A stretch of DNA of 64,000 nt from Spirochaetota bacterium (GCA_017999915.1 JAGNKX010000001.1:901323-965322), one strand, 5' to 3'. Shown: positions 35,572 to 44,676, numbered from the stretch's first letter. Translations and numbers: made by a program. Notes: generated by a model not told the origin, from the letters alone.

Positions 35572-36462
35572 CTATTTTTCGATGAAGCGGTTGCTCAGGT
35601 TGAGCTTGTGCTCGATCAGGGTGACGGAATGGGTGACGAAAAACCTGTCGCTTTTGTTCGCCAGCAGAATGCCGTAATGTTCGCTCGCCGTCCTGTAGTC
35701 CTGCAGCTTGAATGATGTCTCGGCGTAGAAATAATGATAGGTCTTGTCGTATTCCTTGCGGGTGTCTATCGCCTTGAGGGTGTTCAGGGCCTTGTAATAA
35801 TCCTGCTCCATGAACAGGATCTTCGCTTTCCCCAGTATGGCGTTGTTGAAGCGGCTGTTGATCCTCAGGCACTGGTCGTAATACTTTTTTGCCAGCTGGA
35901 GCTGATGCCTGCTGAAAAACAGATCGCCGATAAGAACATAGGTGTTCAGCTCGTTCTTGTTCCATTTGAGCGCCTGGCGATAGGCGTCGATGGCCTCGTT
36001 GTCCTGGTACCATCGCTGGTAGATGGCACCCATCTGGAGATAGGTCCCGGAATACTCGGGAACCACGGCCTGGGCCTTTTTGAAGTGGAGGAGCGACTTC
36101 TGCAGGTCCTGGAGATGGAGGCAACATACGCCGAGGTTGTAGCGGAAGGGGAAAAAGAGAGCGGAATTCTTGAGGGCTTTTTCCAGGATTTCCAGGGCGC
36201 CGGCAAAATCCCCGGTCTCCATCCTGGCCGCGGCGCTGTTGTTGACCTCGGCGAGGGTGCTTTCGCCGGTGCAGTATACGATGTCGTTTTTGAAATAGAT
36301 GCGGTCCCTGGGACCTGCGTCGTCCGGGTTCTTGCGGGCCAGGTGGAGGAGATAATTCAGGTACGTGAAATCCTCGCGGGCCGCGGCGGGTAGGCCCGTG
36401 CAGAGCGTTGCCGCCAGGAGCAGGATGACGGCGGGTAATGAACTGCGGGCGGTGCCTGTCAT
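35572..36462 (-). CDS. exported TPR protein
   Basis: A 297-residue periplasmic protein. The signal peptide is SLPAVILLLAATLCTGLPAAA. It then carries about five tetratricopeptide repeats from residue 80 on (AAARMETGDFAGALEILEKAL, YNLGVCCLHLQDLQKSLLHFKKAQAV, MGAIYQRWYQDNEAIDAYRQAL, LFFSRHQLQLAKKYYDQCLRI). TPR proteins of this kind act as scaffolds. The frame is open upstream through the end of the oppF-like gene, but ATG 36462, 14 bases after that gene's stop, begins the signal peptide. It is probably co-transcribed with the ABC ATPase. Its stop faces the HEAT gene stop across 22 bases. Confidence 0.8.
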   Translation of the reverse strand: MTGTARSSLPAVILLLAATLCTGLPAAAREDFTYLNYLLHLARKNPDDAGPRDRIYFKNDIVYCTGESTLAEVNNSAAARMETGDFAGALEILEKALKNSALFFPFRYNLGVCCLHLQDLQKSLLHFKKAQAVVPEYSGTYLQMGAIYQRWYQDNEAIDAYRQALKWNKNELNTYVLIGDLFFSRHQLQLAKKYYDQCLRINSRFNNAILGKAKILFMEQDYYKALNTLKAIDTRKEYDKTYHYFYAETSFKLQDYRTASEHYGILLANKSDRFFVTHSVTLIEHKLNLSNRFIEK

Positions 36463-36476
36463 GGCGGCCCTGCCGA

Positions 36477-37475
36477 TCAATAGAGGTGGCAGGCGACCCT
36501 GGCCTGCCGTACCTGTTTCATCGCAGGGTAATCCTTCCTGCATATATCCATGGCATGGGGACAGCGGGGGTGGAAATGGCATCCTTCCGGCGGGTTTTCC
36601 GGAGAGAGAATTTCTCCCGTGATAACGCTGAATCCGTGCTTTCCGGCCCTCGTCTCCGGGACTGCCTTTATCAGGCTCCGCGTATAGGGATGGAGCGGGC
36701 CGGCATAGAGGCTTTTTTTCGGGCTCTCCTCGACGATGCGTCCCAGGTACATCACCACGATGCGGTCGCTCATATGCTCTACCACTGCCAGGTCGTGGGA
36801 CACCAGGAGGTAGGTGAGCTTCAATTTTTTCTGCAGATCATGGAGAAGGTTCAGGATCTGCCCCTGGATCGACATGTCCAGGGCCGAGACCGGCTCGTCG
36901 AGGATGATGAACCGCGGATTAAGGGCCAGGGCCCGGGCTATGCCGATCCGCTGCCGCTGGCCGCCGCTGAATTCGTGGGGATACCGGTCGCGGTGAGACG
37001 CCTCAAGGCCCACCAGCGACGACAGTTCCTCAAACCGGGCATTGATCTCCCTCTGCTTCATGGTGGTGTGAATCCGGAGCGGCTCGGTGATTGTTTTTTC
37101 CACGGTCATGCGGGGGTTGAGGGAGCTGTAGGGATCCTGGAAGACGATCTGCATGTTTTTCCGGAAGGCCCGAAGATCGCCGCGGTCCAGTTCATGGACC
37201 CGGGTGCCTCCTATGACGATCTCCCCGGCATCGGGCTCGATGAGACGCAGGATCGACCGCGCGGCCGTGGTTTTCCCGCTCCCGCTTTCCCCCACCATGC
37301 CGAGGGTCTGCCCTTCCGGTATTGAGAAAGAAACGCCGTCAACGGCCCTGATGGTCCCGGGGCGCTCGAAGAACCCGGCTTTCCTGGTCGAGAAGTGCTT
37401 GGCCAGGGCTTGAACCGAGACCATTGTCTCACGCTTTTTCTCTATTGCTTTCAACTGTTCCTCGAAGAACTTCAA
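36477..37475 (-). CDS. oligopeptide/dipeptide ABC transporter ATP-binding protein, OppF/DppF type
   Basis: An ATPase subunit that powers peptide import. Motifs are complete: Walker A GESGSGKTT, Q-loop QIVFQDPYSSLNPRMT, signature FSGGQRQRIGIARAL, Walker B FIILDEPVSALD and switch LVSHDL. The C-terminal oligopeptide extension is present, with its cysteines (EGCHFHPRCPHAMDICR) and VACHLY end, as in OppF rather than generic ATPases. The other four parts of such a transporter (binding protein, two permeases, OppD) are absent around it, so it is an orphan here. The start is uncertain: TTG 37475 gives the full frame, while ATG 37424 (MVSVQALAKHF) matches the usual family start better. Neither has a good binding site. 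Confidence 0.88.
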   Translation of the reverse strand: MKFFEEQLKAIEKKRETMVSVQALAKHFSTRKAGFFERPGTIRAVDGVSFSIPEGQTLGMVGESGSGKTTAARSILRLIEPDAGEIVIGGTRVHELDRGDLRAFRKNMQIVFQDPYSSLNPRMTVEKTITEPLRIHTTMKQREINARFEELSSLVGLEASHRDRYPHEFSGGQRQRIGIARALALNPRFIILDEPVSALDMSIQGQILNLLHDLQKKLKLTYLLVSHDLAVVEHMSDRIVVMYLGRIVEESPKKSLYAGPLHPYTRSLIKAVPETRAGKHGFSVITGEILSPENPPEGCHFHPRCPHAMDICRKDYPAMKQVRQARVACHLY

Positions 37476-37528
37476 TGATTCATGTATTAATTATCATTCA
37501 GGAATATTGTCAACACTATTTGATCGCA

Positions 37529-37573
37529 GCGCGCTCTTATTCCCGGAGCAAAGCTCCGGGAATAAGAGCGCGC
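37529..37573. repeat. perfect 21-bp palindrome with 3-base loop
   Basis: A 21-base arm at 37529-37549 (GCGCGCTCTTATTCCCGGAGC minus its last base within this note's length limit: GCGCGCTCTTATTCCCGGAG) pairs exactly with 37553-37573 around AAA. No T-run follows, so it is not a standard terminator. It lies in the 318-base gap between the OppF-type gene and the GlgD-like gene, which are divergently transcribed. A weak promoter (TTGATT 37694-37699, TGTATA 37717-37722) for the GlgD-like gene lies further on. Confidence 0.75.
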
Positions 37574-37793
37574 AAAACATTATGCGACAAAATACCCCGT
37601 AGCCTGCTATGGGTATTTTATGGCGGTTGCTTCAGGTTTTTATCATTGTGATGAAGGGTTCTATGGTTCCAGAGCTTTAAAAGAATTTTTTTATTGATTT
37701 TTTATTGCGCTAATTATGTATATAAATCAGTTTAGCCGTGTCCAAATCATGGAAAGGGCGCATTCAGGGCGTGATACAGAGGGGATGCAGGTA

Positions 37794-38972
37794 ATGGAAG
37801 ATTTTACTATCATATCATATCCGGGTACCAGAAACGATCTGCTCCTGTCCCTGAACGAATCGAGGTCCCGGTACATGCTTCCCATCGGCGGGAGGTTCCG
37901 GGTCGTTGACTTTACCCTGCGGAATTCCTTTACCTCGGGGGCCCGCACAACCATCATTTACAACAACCTTGACGATGATCTCGGGGAATATGTCGACCGG
38001 TATGGTCCCTTCGGCGACATGAAATTCCCTCCCATCAAAGTCATAACCCGCGAGTACTCCGATATCAAGGTATGCTATAATCTTATCCTGGAAAGCAACA
38101 CGGAATATTACGTCATATACAACGGCGATAATCCCTCGATCATCGATTTTTCCACGATCATAAGGAAATACAAGGCCAAGAAGACCGGCGCCGTGCTGTT
38201 CCGGTTGAACCTGGACGGCAAGCCCACCATGGCCTACACGGTCCTCATCTCGGACCAGCAGACCCTGCTTGATGTGGTGAAGTCAGCCATCAAGGAAAAG
38301 AGAACCGCGCCTAACCTTTTCGAAATGATCATCAATATCCTCGTCAACGAAGGGATCGCTAAAAGCAGCTTCGACGCCTATTACTGGCCCATCAAGAACG
38401 TGCCGGAATATTACGCTCTCAGCCGGGATATCATATGGGACCCGGAAATTTTCGGCATGCTCTATCGCGAGCAGATCATCAAGAGCCACATTGCCTCGGG
38501 CGGTTTCGCCCACGTGGGACGCCACGGAAAGATCGTCAGGTCCTTTGTTTCGGATTTCTGCAAGATCAACGGCACCGTCGAGAACTCCATCATATACCCG
38601 GGCGTTGAAATCGGCGAGCAGACCGTGGTAAAGGATTCGATCATACTGCCCCATAACCGGATAGGGTCAGGAGCGCGCATCATGCGTTCCATCATCGATG
38701 AGCGCACCGACCTGAAAGAGGAATCGACCTACCTGAATATCGGGAACGGGAGCCGGATCGGGTCTAGCGAGGAATTCATTAAGAATTCCGATTTTCCCCG
38801 CTCGCTTTTTTCAAGCATCACCCTCATCGGAAAAGACTGCCGCATCGCCGACGGCGCGCGCATCGGAGGAGGCTGTTACATTGCCTCCGGACTGGGAGAC
38901 GAGTTCCAGGGGTCGAAAAAATTCCTTTACGACGGAACATCCCTCATGAAACCCATCCCCGGCGTGGTATAA
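37794..38972 (+). CDS. GlgD-like ADP-glucose pyrophosphorylase homologue, probably non-catalytic
   Basis: A 392-residue protein with a nucleotidyltransferase fold followed by a left-handed beta-helix (KINGTVENSIIYPGVEIG, VVKDSIILPHNRIGSGARI). PIGGRFRVVDFTLRN near 30-44 and VYNGD-like YNGDNPSIIDF match the GlgC/GlgD family. The N-terminal catalytic loop, usually GG-GTRL-PLT-RAKPA, is replaced by SYPGTRNDLLLSLNESRSRY. As in Firmicute GlgD, it is therefore probably a regulatory partner of GlgC in glycogen synthesis rather than an enzyme. No glgC is in this window. ATG 37794 has GAGGGG nine bases upstream; earlier in-frame ATGs (37716, 37785) look weaker. Confidence 0.75.
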   Translation: MEDFTIISYPGTRNDLLLSLNESRSRYMLPIGGRFRVVDFTLRNSFTSGARTTIIYNNLDDDLGEYVDRYGPFGDMKFPPIKVITREYSDIKVCYNLILESNTEYYVIYNGDNPSIIDFSTIIRKYKAKKTGAVLFRLNLDGKPTMAYTVLISDQQTLLDVVKSAIKEKRTAPNLFEMIINILVNEGIAKSSFDAYYWPIKNVPEYYALSRDIIWDPEIFGMLYREQIIKSHIASGGFAHVGRHGKIVRSFVSDFCKINGTVENSIIYPGVEIGEQTVVKDSIILPHNRIGSGARIMRSIIDERTDLKEESTYLNIGNGSRIGSSEEFIKNSDFPRSLFSSITLIGKDCRIADGARIGGGCYIASGLGDEFQGSKKFLYDGTSLMKPIPGVV

Positions 38973-38987
38973 GGAGCGCCCGGGACC

Positions 38988-39632
38988 ATGAGGGCAGGGA
39001 GCGCATGTGCCGGGTTTCTCCTCTGCGCGTTACTGGCGGCGCTGCAGAATCCGGCATTCCCGGCAAAGAAACAGGTTACCAGGACCATGGATTTCCACGA
39101 GTTTGCAAAACAGGTGCGGGGGAAGGAATCGTTTGCCCTGAAAGTGCGCGGCGCGCCACGTGAATCGTTTTTTACCGGGAAACGGTATGTCCATTACGAG
39201 ACCGTGGCCTATATCGGCGTCGATGACATACGTTCAACGCACCAGATGCTGTACCACACGGATGAGGATTTTACCGTCATCTTCGGTAGCGCGGCTGTCC
39301 CGGTGCGATACAGCCAGGTCCGCACCTGCCTCAACCCGTCCTTTGAGAGGAAATACGCAAAGGAAGACCTTGTCGATCCCCGGTCCGCAAAAGAAAAATC
39401 TCTCCGCTCGATCATGGACGACAAACAGGTAACGGCGCTCCTCCTGGTTGAATATGGACTCGGGGAGGGTATTACATATTACGGCAGGCTCAAGACCGAA
39501 GGTTATCACCTCCCGCCACAGGAACCGGGAGGGAGACCGGAACGCAGGGAAAAAACCGTCCTGCTCATCTCAGACCGTTCCTTCCCCAACGAATGCGAGC
39601 TCACCCCCCTATACCAGGGATGGAGTTATTGA
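38988..39632 (+). CDS. exported protein of unknown function
   Basis: A 214-residue protein with a signal peptide (ACAGFLLCALLAALQNPAFPA) and no recognised domain. The mature part has FALKVRGAPRESFFTGKRYVHYETVAYIGVDDIR and TALLLVEYGLGEG segments that suggest a beta-rich periplasmic domain. A polar C-terminal tail with one cysteine follows. AAGGAG lies ten bases before ATG 38988, which itself is only 15 bases after the GlgD-like stop, so the two are likely in one transcript. No function can be inferred from that link. Confidence 0.6.
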   Translation: MRAGSACAGFLLCALLAALQNPAFPAKKQVTRTMDFHEFAKQVRGKESFALKVRGAPRESFFTGKRYVHYETVAYIGVDDIRSTHQMLYHTDEDFTVIFGSAAVPVRYSQVRTCLNPSFERKYAKEDLVDPRSAKEKSLRSIMDDKQVTALLLVEYGLGEGITYYGRLKTEGYHLPPQEPGGRPERREKTVLLISDRSFPNECELTPLYQGWSY

Positions 39633-39782
39633 CCGCGGGAACAGGCGCGGCCATCGGGAAGGCAGCCCTGCCGAAATAATCCCTCCATGAAAGGATTGAC
39701 ATTTTTACAAAAGGCCCGTAGCCTGTAATTGACGGCGTCTTATGGGACATATAACCGGATATCAGCTGAAGGGAGGATGACT

Positions 39783-40178
39783 ATGAATAAAATCGTTATT
39801 TCCGTGATTGCCGCGGTCCTGCTGCCCCTCTTCCTCTCCGGGTGCGGAAAGTCCGGCGCCAGCTGTGATGATTGCTACGGCGGCACTGACTACCGGGGCC
39901 TCTATGACTGTTACGATCGTTGTGACTGCCGGTATCGCCACGGCCGCCTTGCCATGCCGGAAGAGTTTTTCGACGCCCGCGATTTTCGCCGTGACAGCCT
40001 CTATGGCGATTACCATAGGTGGCGCGATGACGAGATAGGAAAATATAATAAGAAGGGATCGCGCTGGAGCCGTTATCACCGGTATCGCCGCCATTATTAT
40101 CCGTATCATGGCCATCAGGATGCCCTGTCAGAGCGCTTTTTGCCGCATATCGCACCAGATTATGAGTATGATGAATAA
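39783..40178 (+). CDS. small Tyr/Arg/His-rich lipoprotein
   Basis: A 131-residue predicted lipoprotein. MNKIVISVIAAVLLPLFLSGC gives a good lipobox, LSGC, with Cys21 as the lipidation site. The first mature residues contain four more cysteines in a short run (ASCDDCYGG, YDCYDRCDC), possibly a metal or disulfide site. The rest is rich in Tyr, Arg, His and Asp (RDFRRDSLYGDYHRWRDDE, YHRYRRHYYPYHGH). GGGAGG six bases before ATG 39783 fixes the start. No family is recognised. A candidate terminator follows at 40216-40241. Confidence 0.65.
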   Translation: MNKIVISVIAAVLLPLFLSGCGKSGASCDDCYGGTDYRGLYDCYDRCDCRYRHGRLAMPEEFFDARDFRRDSLYGDYHRWRDDEIGKYNKKGSRWSRYHRYRRHYYPYHGHQDALSERFLPHIAPDYEYDE

Positions 40179-40215
40179 TTCGCAGCTGTATGCCGAGAGC
40201 CGCAGATTAAAACCT

Positions 40216-40241
40216 ACCAGCCCTATACCGGCGGTTTTTTT
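40216..40241 (+). terminator. candidate intrinsic terminator of the lipoprotein gene
   Basis: ACC-A-GCC at 40216-40222 pairs with GGC-GGT at 40230-40235, with one bulge, around a CTATACC loop, and runs into TTTTTTTCTC. It lies 38 bases after the lipoprotein stop. Confidence 0.5.
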
Positions 40242-40324
40242 CTCAACATTGAACCGGTATCGTTCGATGATACAATATGGTCCCGGCGTTTATCCATGCC
40301 GGGCATTCGGGATTTGGATACACT

Positions 40325-41476
40325 ATGTCATTTTTACGCGACAATCCACGGAAGCTGAAAAGCGCTACCCAGGTGGAAGCGATCAACAGGATAATTGAGA
40401 AGTATGTCGATTTAAAAGAGCTTTTCCTGCGCGTGGAATTTAAAAGGGAGCCGATCGAGTATCTGGAACGACCGGAAGACGATGTTCTCGTGCTGCGGTT
40501 TAAACAGCCTCTTGAAGAGGACCATGTTGAGATTTTCACGGTTTTGAGGGAGCGGTTTATAGATTTTGTTTTAGAAAAGATCTCCGCCGCCGGTCCCGCC
40601 TTTCCCGATTACAGTTATAACATGCGAATCACAAAATGCTCGATCGCCCTGGATAAGCGGGAGCATGAGCGGTACGAGTTCGTCGATGAGTTCCCCATGG
40701 CGACCAATATCGCGACGATCAAAATCAGGGAGCGCGAGAGCGATTTTAGGAAGTCGCTGTCGGTGCGGATGATCGTCGAGGAGTTCATTGGTAAGATCGA
40801 CGGCGTGGATATCAAAAAGGTGCAGTACAAGGAGGACAAGGACATCACGCCCGTTGTCCAGTATGTCATGGAGTCCGGCTCCACGCTCCACATTCCGGAC
40901 ATGTCGGATTTGCCCCGTTTTTTCAAGGAGAACGGCGCCGTTCTTGAGAATATCAAATCCGCGGAGCTCCGGGATGACCTGCAGCGCTGGCTCCAGAACA
41001 ACAATGTCAGCATCAAGTCCCTTGTCGTCATGCCGGTGATGTATCAGCCCCTGGTGGGGAAAGAATTTCCCATCGCCTACCTTACCGCCATCAACAAAGA
41101 TACCGTCATAGACGCGGCCCGGGTCGAGCGGATCCGTTCGTCCATCAATGACCTCTCGGAGAGGGTGCGGAACGGGAATCTGGTAGAATCGAAGCTTCAG
41201 GGAAAGATCATCGACGTGTCCGCCGGAGGCGTAAAGATCGAGCTCGGCGACAGCAAGATGATCGAAAAGCTGGTCACCCAGAATGTCATCATGCTTGAAA
41301 TGAATTTCAAAGAGGAGAATCCCATCGTCATATCCGGTCAGATGGTATGGGTTTACAAGCTCGATGACGGCCGCTGCATGATAGGCATAGATTTTCACGG
41401 TTCACGGTTCGGGCCGAGAATGAAGAGCGCTCTCGCGATTCATGTGCAGAATTTCATTTCCCGCACCAGGCACTAG
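40325..41476 (+). CDS. PilZ-domain protein
   Basis: A 383-residue cytoplasmic protein. The C-terminal 100 residues look like a PilZ domain, a common c-di-GMP receptor. The blocks are GKIIDVSAGGVKIEL (the D/N-x-S-x-x-G motif as DVSAGG near 305) and then a beta-barrel with GQMVWVYKLDDGRCMIGIDFHG. The N-terminal RxxxR arginine pair is not clear: KREHERYEF lies far upstream, near residue 115. Either the ligand site is split over two PilZ-like folds or c-di-GMP is not bound. The first 290 residues are otherwise unrecognised. ATG 40325 (MSFLRDNPRK) is preferred over 40277. Confidence 0.7.
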   Translation: MSFLRDNPRKLKSATQVEAINRIIEKYVDLKELFLRVEFKREPIEYLERPEDDVLVLRFKQPLEEDHVEIFTVLRERFIDFVLEKISAAGPAFPDYSYNMRITKCSIALDKREHERYEFVDEFPMATNIATIKIRERESDFRKSLSVRMIVEEFIGKIDGVDIKKVQYKEDKDITPVVQYVMESGSTLHIPDMSDLPRFFKENGAVLENIKSAELRDDLQRWLQNNNVSIKSLVVMPVMYQPLVGKEFPIAYLTAINKDTVIDAARVERIRSSINDLSERVRNGNLVESKLQGKIIDVSAGGVKIELGDSKMIEKLVTQNVIMLEMNFKEENPIVISGQMVWVYKLDDGRCMIGIDFHGSRFGPRMKSALAIHVQNFISRTRH

Positions 41477-41491
41477 TCACGGGTGTTCACG

Positions 41492-43165
41492 ATGAAACTG
41501 AGAATGCTCCTGCCCGTCGCGTTAATTTTTTTTTACGCCGCGGCCCAGGCCGCCGAGATAGCCGTCATCCCCTACAAAATAGAAAATCCCTCCTCTGATT
41601 TTCCGGAATCAACGGGGGGAGAATATGCGCGGCTCCTTTCAGTGGCCTCCATGGTGCTAAAGGATGATGTGGAGATCACCTCTCCCCGCCAGGTACATCT
41701 GGACCTGGCACGCTGGAAGCTGTCCTCCCAGGACATCATAACAAAAGACGATCTCGACATGATGGGGAGCACCCTGCATATCGATTATTTCCTCCTCGGA
41801 AATCTCGCCCGTGGCGGCGACCGGTACCGCTCCGACAGCGTCCTATACTCGGTCCGCGACCGGAAAGTGGTTGCCAGGGCCCGGGTGTCGGACCGCGAGC
41901 TTATCGGACTCGCGCAAAAAGAAATAAAGGAGGCTTTGAGGCTGTTTCGCACAAAGTCTCCCATGGACGCAGGCGCCGGCGGCGGTTCCATGGACCTGGT
42001 TTTTCTCCTGGACCTGTCATACCGGATTAATCGGGACTGGCAGCCGGTAAAAAGCGCCGTTATCGGCCTTGCTTCGCACCTGATAGACAACCGCAGGATG
42101 GATACCAGGATCTACCTGGTGCCGTTTTCCGATACGATAGCGTATCCCGCGTCATCCATATCCGTCAATTCGATCGTGGCGGTGCGGAACGGTCTGGATA
42201 ACCTGAAGCCGGCCGGCGGCGCCGGGAAGGATGATTTCATGAAATCGCTGCGCCATGCCGTGAACAGCGTGCGGTGGCGAGCCGATGCCCGCAAGGCCAT
42301 CGTGGTGATATCCAATACCCCTGTCAGCTCGGGCAGCGCGGACCGACTGGGCGTTGCGGCGCGCAACAAGGGGATCATCATTAACACCGTTTCTATGGGC
42401 GGAATGTCCGGCGACCAGAGCCAGGAGTTGGGCCGGCTGGCGGAAAGCACCGGCGGCTCCCGCTCCCATGCCGCCTATCACCAGAAGATCTTTGATCCCG
42501 GCGGCGAGGCCGTTGAGCTGTACATGGAAAACGGGAGGCTTTTCAGGTCGCGGTTTCCGGACAAGGAATGGAAAAAGGGCCTCTTTTCGAAGAAAGGGTC
42601 CCGCAGTCGGCAGGGGAAGCCAAAATCATTTCTCGAGGAAGTGTTCATCAGCGAAAAGAAGGGGATACCGACACCCTATGATCTTCCCCGATCCTATTCC
42701 CGGATCACGAATGATCGGGTCATCAACGAGGAGCCGCTGGAAAACAACGTCGATCTTCTGGTCAGGCGGGGCATGACCGGGGGGAAGGCGCGGAAAGGGA
42801 CCGCGGCCGTTTCAGCCGGGAAGGCCCTCATATCTGATGGAAAGGTTTCGTTCTGGGTGTCCGCGCCCAGCGAGGACTTCATCAAGTACTTTATCGACCG
42901 ACAGGAAGCCGGCCATATGTTTTCCCTGGGTGTCATGGTGAAAAAGGACGTCAACTCGGCCTACGGCGTATCCCTCGTGCCGGTGATCAAGGGCATCGGG
43001 CCGGATTACCTCCCCCAGTGCATCAAGGCAAGCCTGAGCGATATCGTGCGGCGCGCCGAATATTACAGCGCCAACGGCCTTTCCTTTCCTCCCGTGTGGT
43101 TCGTCGATGTGAAGGTCGACAACAGCGAGAGATCACGGGGCGGCGGCGACATCAGGGGACGGTAG
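41492..43165 (+). CDS. exported von Willebrand factor A-like domain protein
   Basis: A 557-residue protein with a signal peptide (MKLRMLLPVALIFFYAAAQAAE). Residues about 20-150 form an N-terminal domain reminiscent of TolB/CsgG-like exported proteins (AEIAVIPYKIEN, IDYFLLGNLARGGDRY). Residues about 165-345 form a vWA fold: MDLVFLLDLSYRINRDWQPVKSAVIGLASHL, RIYLVPFSDTIA, KAIVVISNTPVSSGSADRL. The metal-site motif D-x-S-x-S is here DLSYR, so the last Ser is missing and metal binding is uncertain. The remaining 200 residues are unrecognised. It lies 15 bases after the PilZ gene. ATG 41492 is favoured over GTG 41483, which would add three residues. Confidence 0.7.
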   Translation: MKLRMLLPVALIFFYAAAQAAEIAVIPYKIENPSSDFPESTGGEYARLLSVASMVLKDDVEITSPRQVHLDLARWKLSSQDIITKDDLDMMGSTLHIDYFLLGNLARGGDRYRSDSVLYSVRDRKVVARARVSDRELIGLAQKEIKEALRLFRTKSPMDAGAGGGSMDLVFLLDLSYRINRDWQPVKSAVIGLASHLIDNRRMDTRIYLVPFSDTIAYPASSISVNSIVAVRNGLDNLKPAGGAGKDDFMKSLRHAVNSVRWRADARKAIVVISNTPVSSGSADRLGVAARNKGIIINTVSMGGMSGDQSQELGRLAESTGGSRSHAAYHQKIFDPGGEAVELYMENGRLFRSRFPDKEWKKGLFSKKGSRSRQGKPKSFLEEVFISEKKGIPTPYDLPRSYSRITNDRVINEEPLENNVDLLVRRGMTGGKARKGTAAVSAGKALISDGKVSFWVSAPSEDFIKYFIDRQEAGHMFSLGVMVKKDVNSAYGVSLVPVIKGIGPDYLPQCIKASLSDIVRRAEYYSANGLSFPPVWFVDVKVDNSERSRGGGDIRGR

Positions 43166-43194
43166 GCGGCCCCCTTCCATCCACAGGAATAATC

Positions 43195-44676
43195 TCAACT
43201 GTTTTTCGAGGGTTCGAACTTGGTCTTTATTTTGGCGTGGAGCTCCGTGAATTTGTTTATATCCAGGAGATTATACTTTTCGAGAATGCCCTCGTCAATG
43301 TAATAGAAGCTGTACCGCCGGTCCTCGATGCCGACCATCATGTTGGCAAGGTAAATGGCATAGACGACGTCTCGGTATTTGGCGCTGCAGTTGTAGGGCG
43401 AATGATGGTAATTAATGGCCTCAACGAGGTATTCGGGGAAATTCCAGTTCTTGGAAATCATTGATCCGATGGTGGAGTGGCTGATGCCGATGGATATTTC
43501 CTCCATGGTGGTCGTGGTGATTTTCCTGTTGTTCACGATGTCGGCGATCCTCTTGACGAGTTTTTTGTCGGTTGCCAGCAGCACGATCTTTCCCAGGTCG
43601 TGGAGGAGGCCAGCCATGTACACGTTTTCCACAATGGCGGACTGCCGGAAGGTCAAGGCGATGTTCCGCGCGTAAAATGCCACCCTGTTGCAGTGCTCCC
43701 ATATCATCTCGAAGCTGCTGTACCGCTCGTTCAAGATGCGCCGCGCGTTGCTCGCCAGGAGAATGGCCTCGAGATTCTTAAGGCCGATCGTTACCACGGC
43801 GGTCTTGATGTCCTCGATGCGCTTGCCCGGGACGATGCCCGCCGAGTTTGAAAGCTTGATCACGTCCGAGCTCAGGGCCGGGTCTATCTTCAGGTTCTTG
43901 ACGATGGCGTCCATGGTTGAGTCGGGGTCCCGGCAGAGATGCTGGAGCTGTATGATCGTTTCCGGGAAGGTCGGGATCCCGTCGATCTCGTTAAGAATGT
44001 GCTCTTTCACCTTCGTGGTTATTTCACTCGATTTCAGGACAGAAGGAATCGCGAGGGAGGTGATGGTGGCTTTTCCCGTTTTCTCGATATTATAATTGTG
44101 GGCGTCGATGCCCATGTTCTTCAGGAGCAGTATGGTCAGAACGATGCCCAGGCCGGCACCTTCGGTATCGTCCTCGATCTCCGAATAGGCTTCGGAAAAG
44201 TCGTTGTACTGGATCGCTTTCTGGATGCGGTAATTGATCCGGTCCAGCTCAACGGTCAGGATCGGCGAATTGTTCGCCACCGTGATCTTGATCATGTCCG
44301 AATCGTGCTCGAAGGAAATCTGGACATATAAATCGCTCCGCTTGAGATCGTCCTCGATGGAGTCGAAATCGCCCACAACCTCTTTCTTGAACTTGTCCAT
44401 TCCTTTCTGGTACTGCGGGGCGTCATTTATGTCGAGATTGTTCTTCATGAAAAAGGCCCGCTTCGTGTTCGCCTTCAGCGCGTTGATAATGAGCTCGCGC
44501 AGGATGGTGATTATGGAATTCAGAAGATATATCTGGTCGTTTTTCGACAGGAGCCGCGCGAGCACGCTGTTGAGAACCATGAGCACCTGTTCATTGACGT
44601 ATTTAAACAGAAGTTTGAGAGGTTCTCCCTTCTCTATCTTGGCGGATATTATTTTTCTATTGGTTATATCAACCAT
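43195..44676 (-). CDS. GHKL ATPase-like plus HDOD domain protein
   Basis: A 493-residue cytoplasmic signalling protein. The first 210 residues resemble a histidine-kinase-type ATPase without a phosphorylatable His. An N-box is seen in LRELIINALKANTKR near 60-74 and a glycine-rich lid in EGAGLGIVLTILLLKNMG near 172-189. Residues about 230-440 form an HDOD domain (IDGIPTFPETIIQLQHL, LKIDPALSSDVIKLSNSAG, VVTIGLKNLEAILLAS). Unusually for HDOD, it keeps the HD-like LLHDLGKIVLL and a later NYHHSPY. ATG 44676 lacks an evident binding site. Upstream is a 106-base gap before the CCA gene, which is transcribed toward it. Confidence 0.78.
   Translation of the reverse strand: MVDITNRKIISAKIEKGEPLKLLFKYVNEQVLMVLNSVLARLLSKNDQIYLLNSIITILRELIINALKANTKRAFFMKNNLDINDAPQYQKGMDKFKKEVVGDFDSIEDDLKRSDLYVQISFEHDSDMIKITVANNSPILTVELDRINYRIQKAIQYNDFSEAYSEIEDDTEGAGLGIVLTILLLKNMGIDAHNYNIEKTGKATITSLAIPSVLKSSEITTKVKEHILNEIDGIPTFPETIIQLQHLCRDPDSTMDAIVKNLKIDPALSSDVIKLSNSAGIVPGKRIEDIKTAVVTIGLKNLEAILLASNARRILNERYSSFEMIWEHCNRVAFYARNIALTFRQSAIVENVYMAGLLHDLGKIVLLATDKKLVKRIADIVNNRKITTTTMEEISIGISHSTIGSMISKNWNFPEYLVEAINYHHSPYNCSAKYRDVVYAIYLANMMVGIEDRRYSFYYIDEGILEKYNLLDINKFTELHAKIKTKFEPSKNS

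Noticed and set aside
37529..37573. Palindrome as an intrinsic terminator
   Set aside because: No T-run follows on either strand, and it lies upstream of both flanking genes rather than after them.
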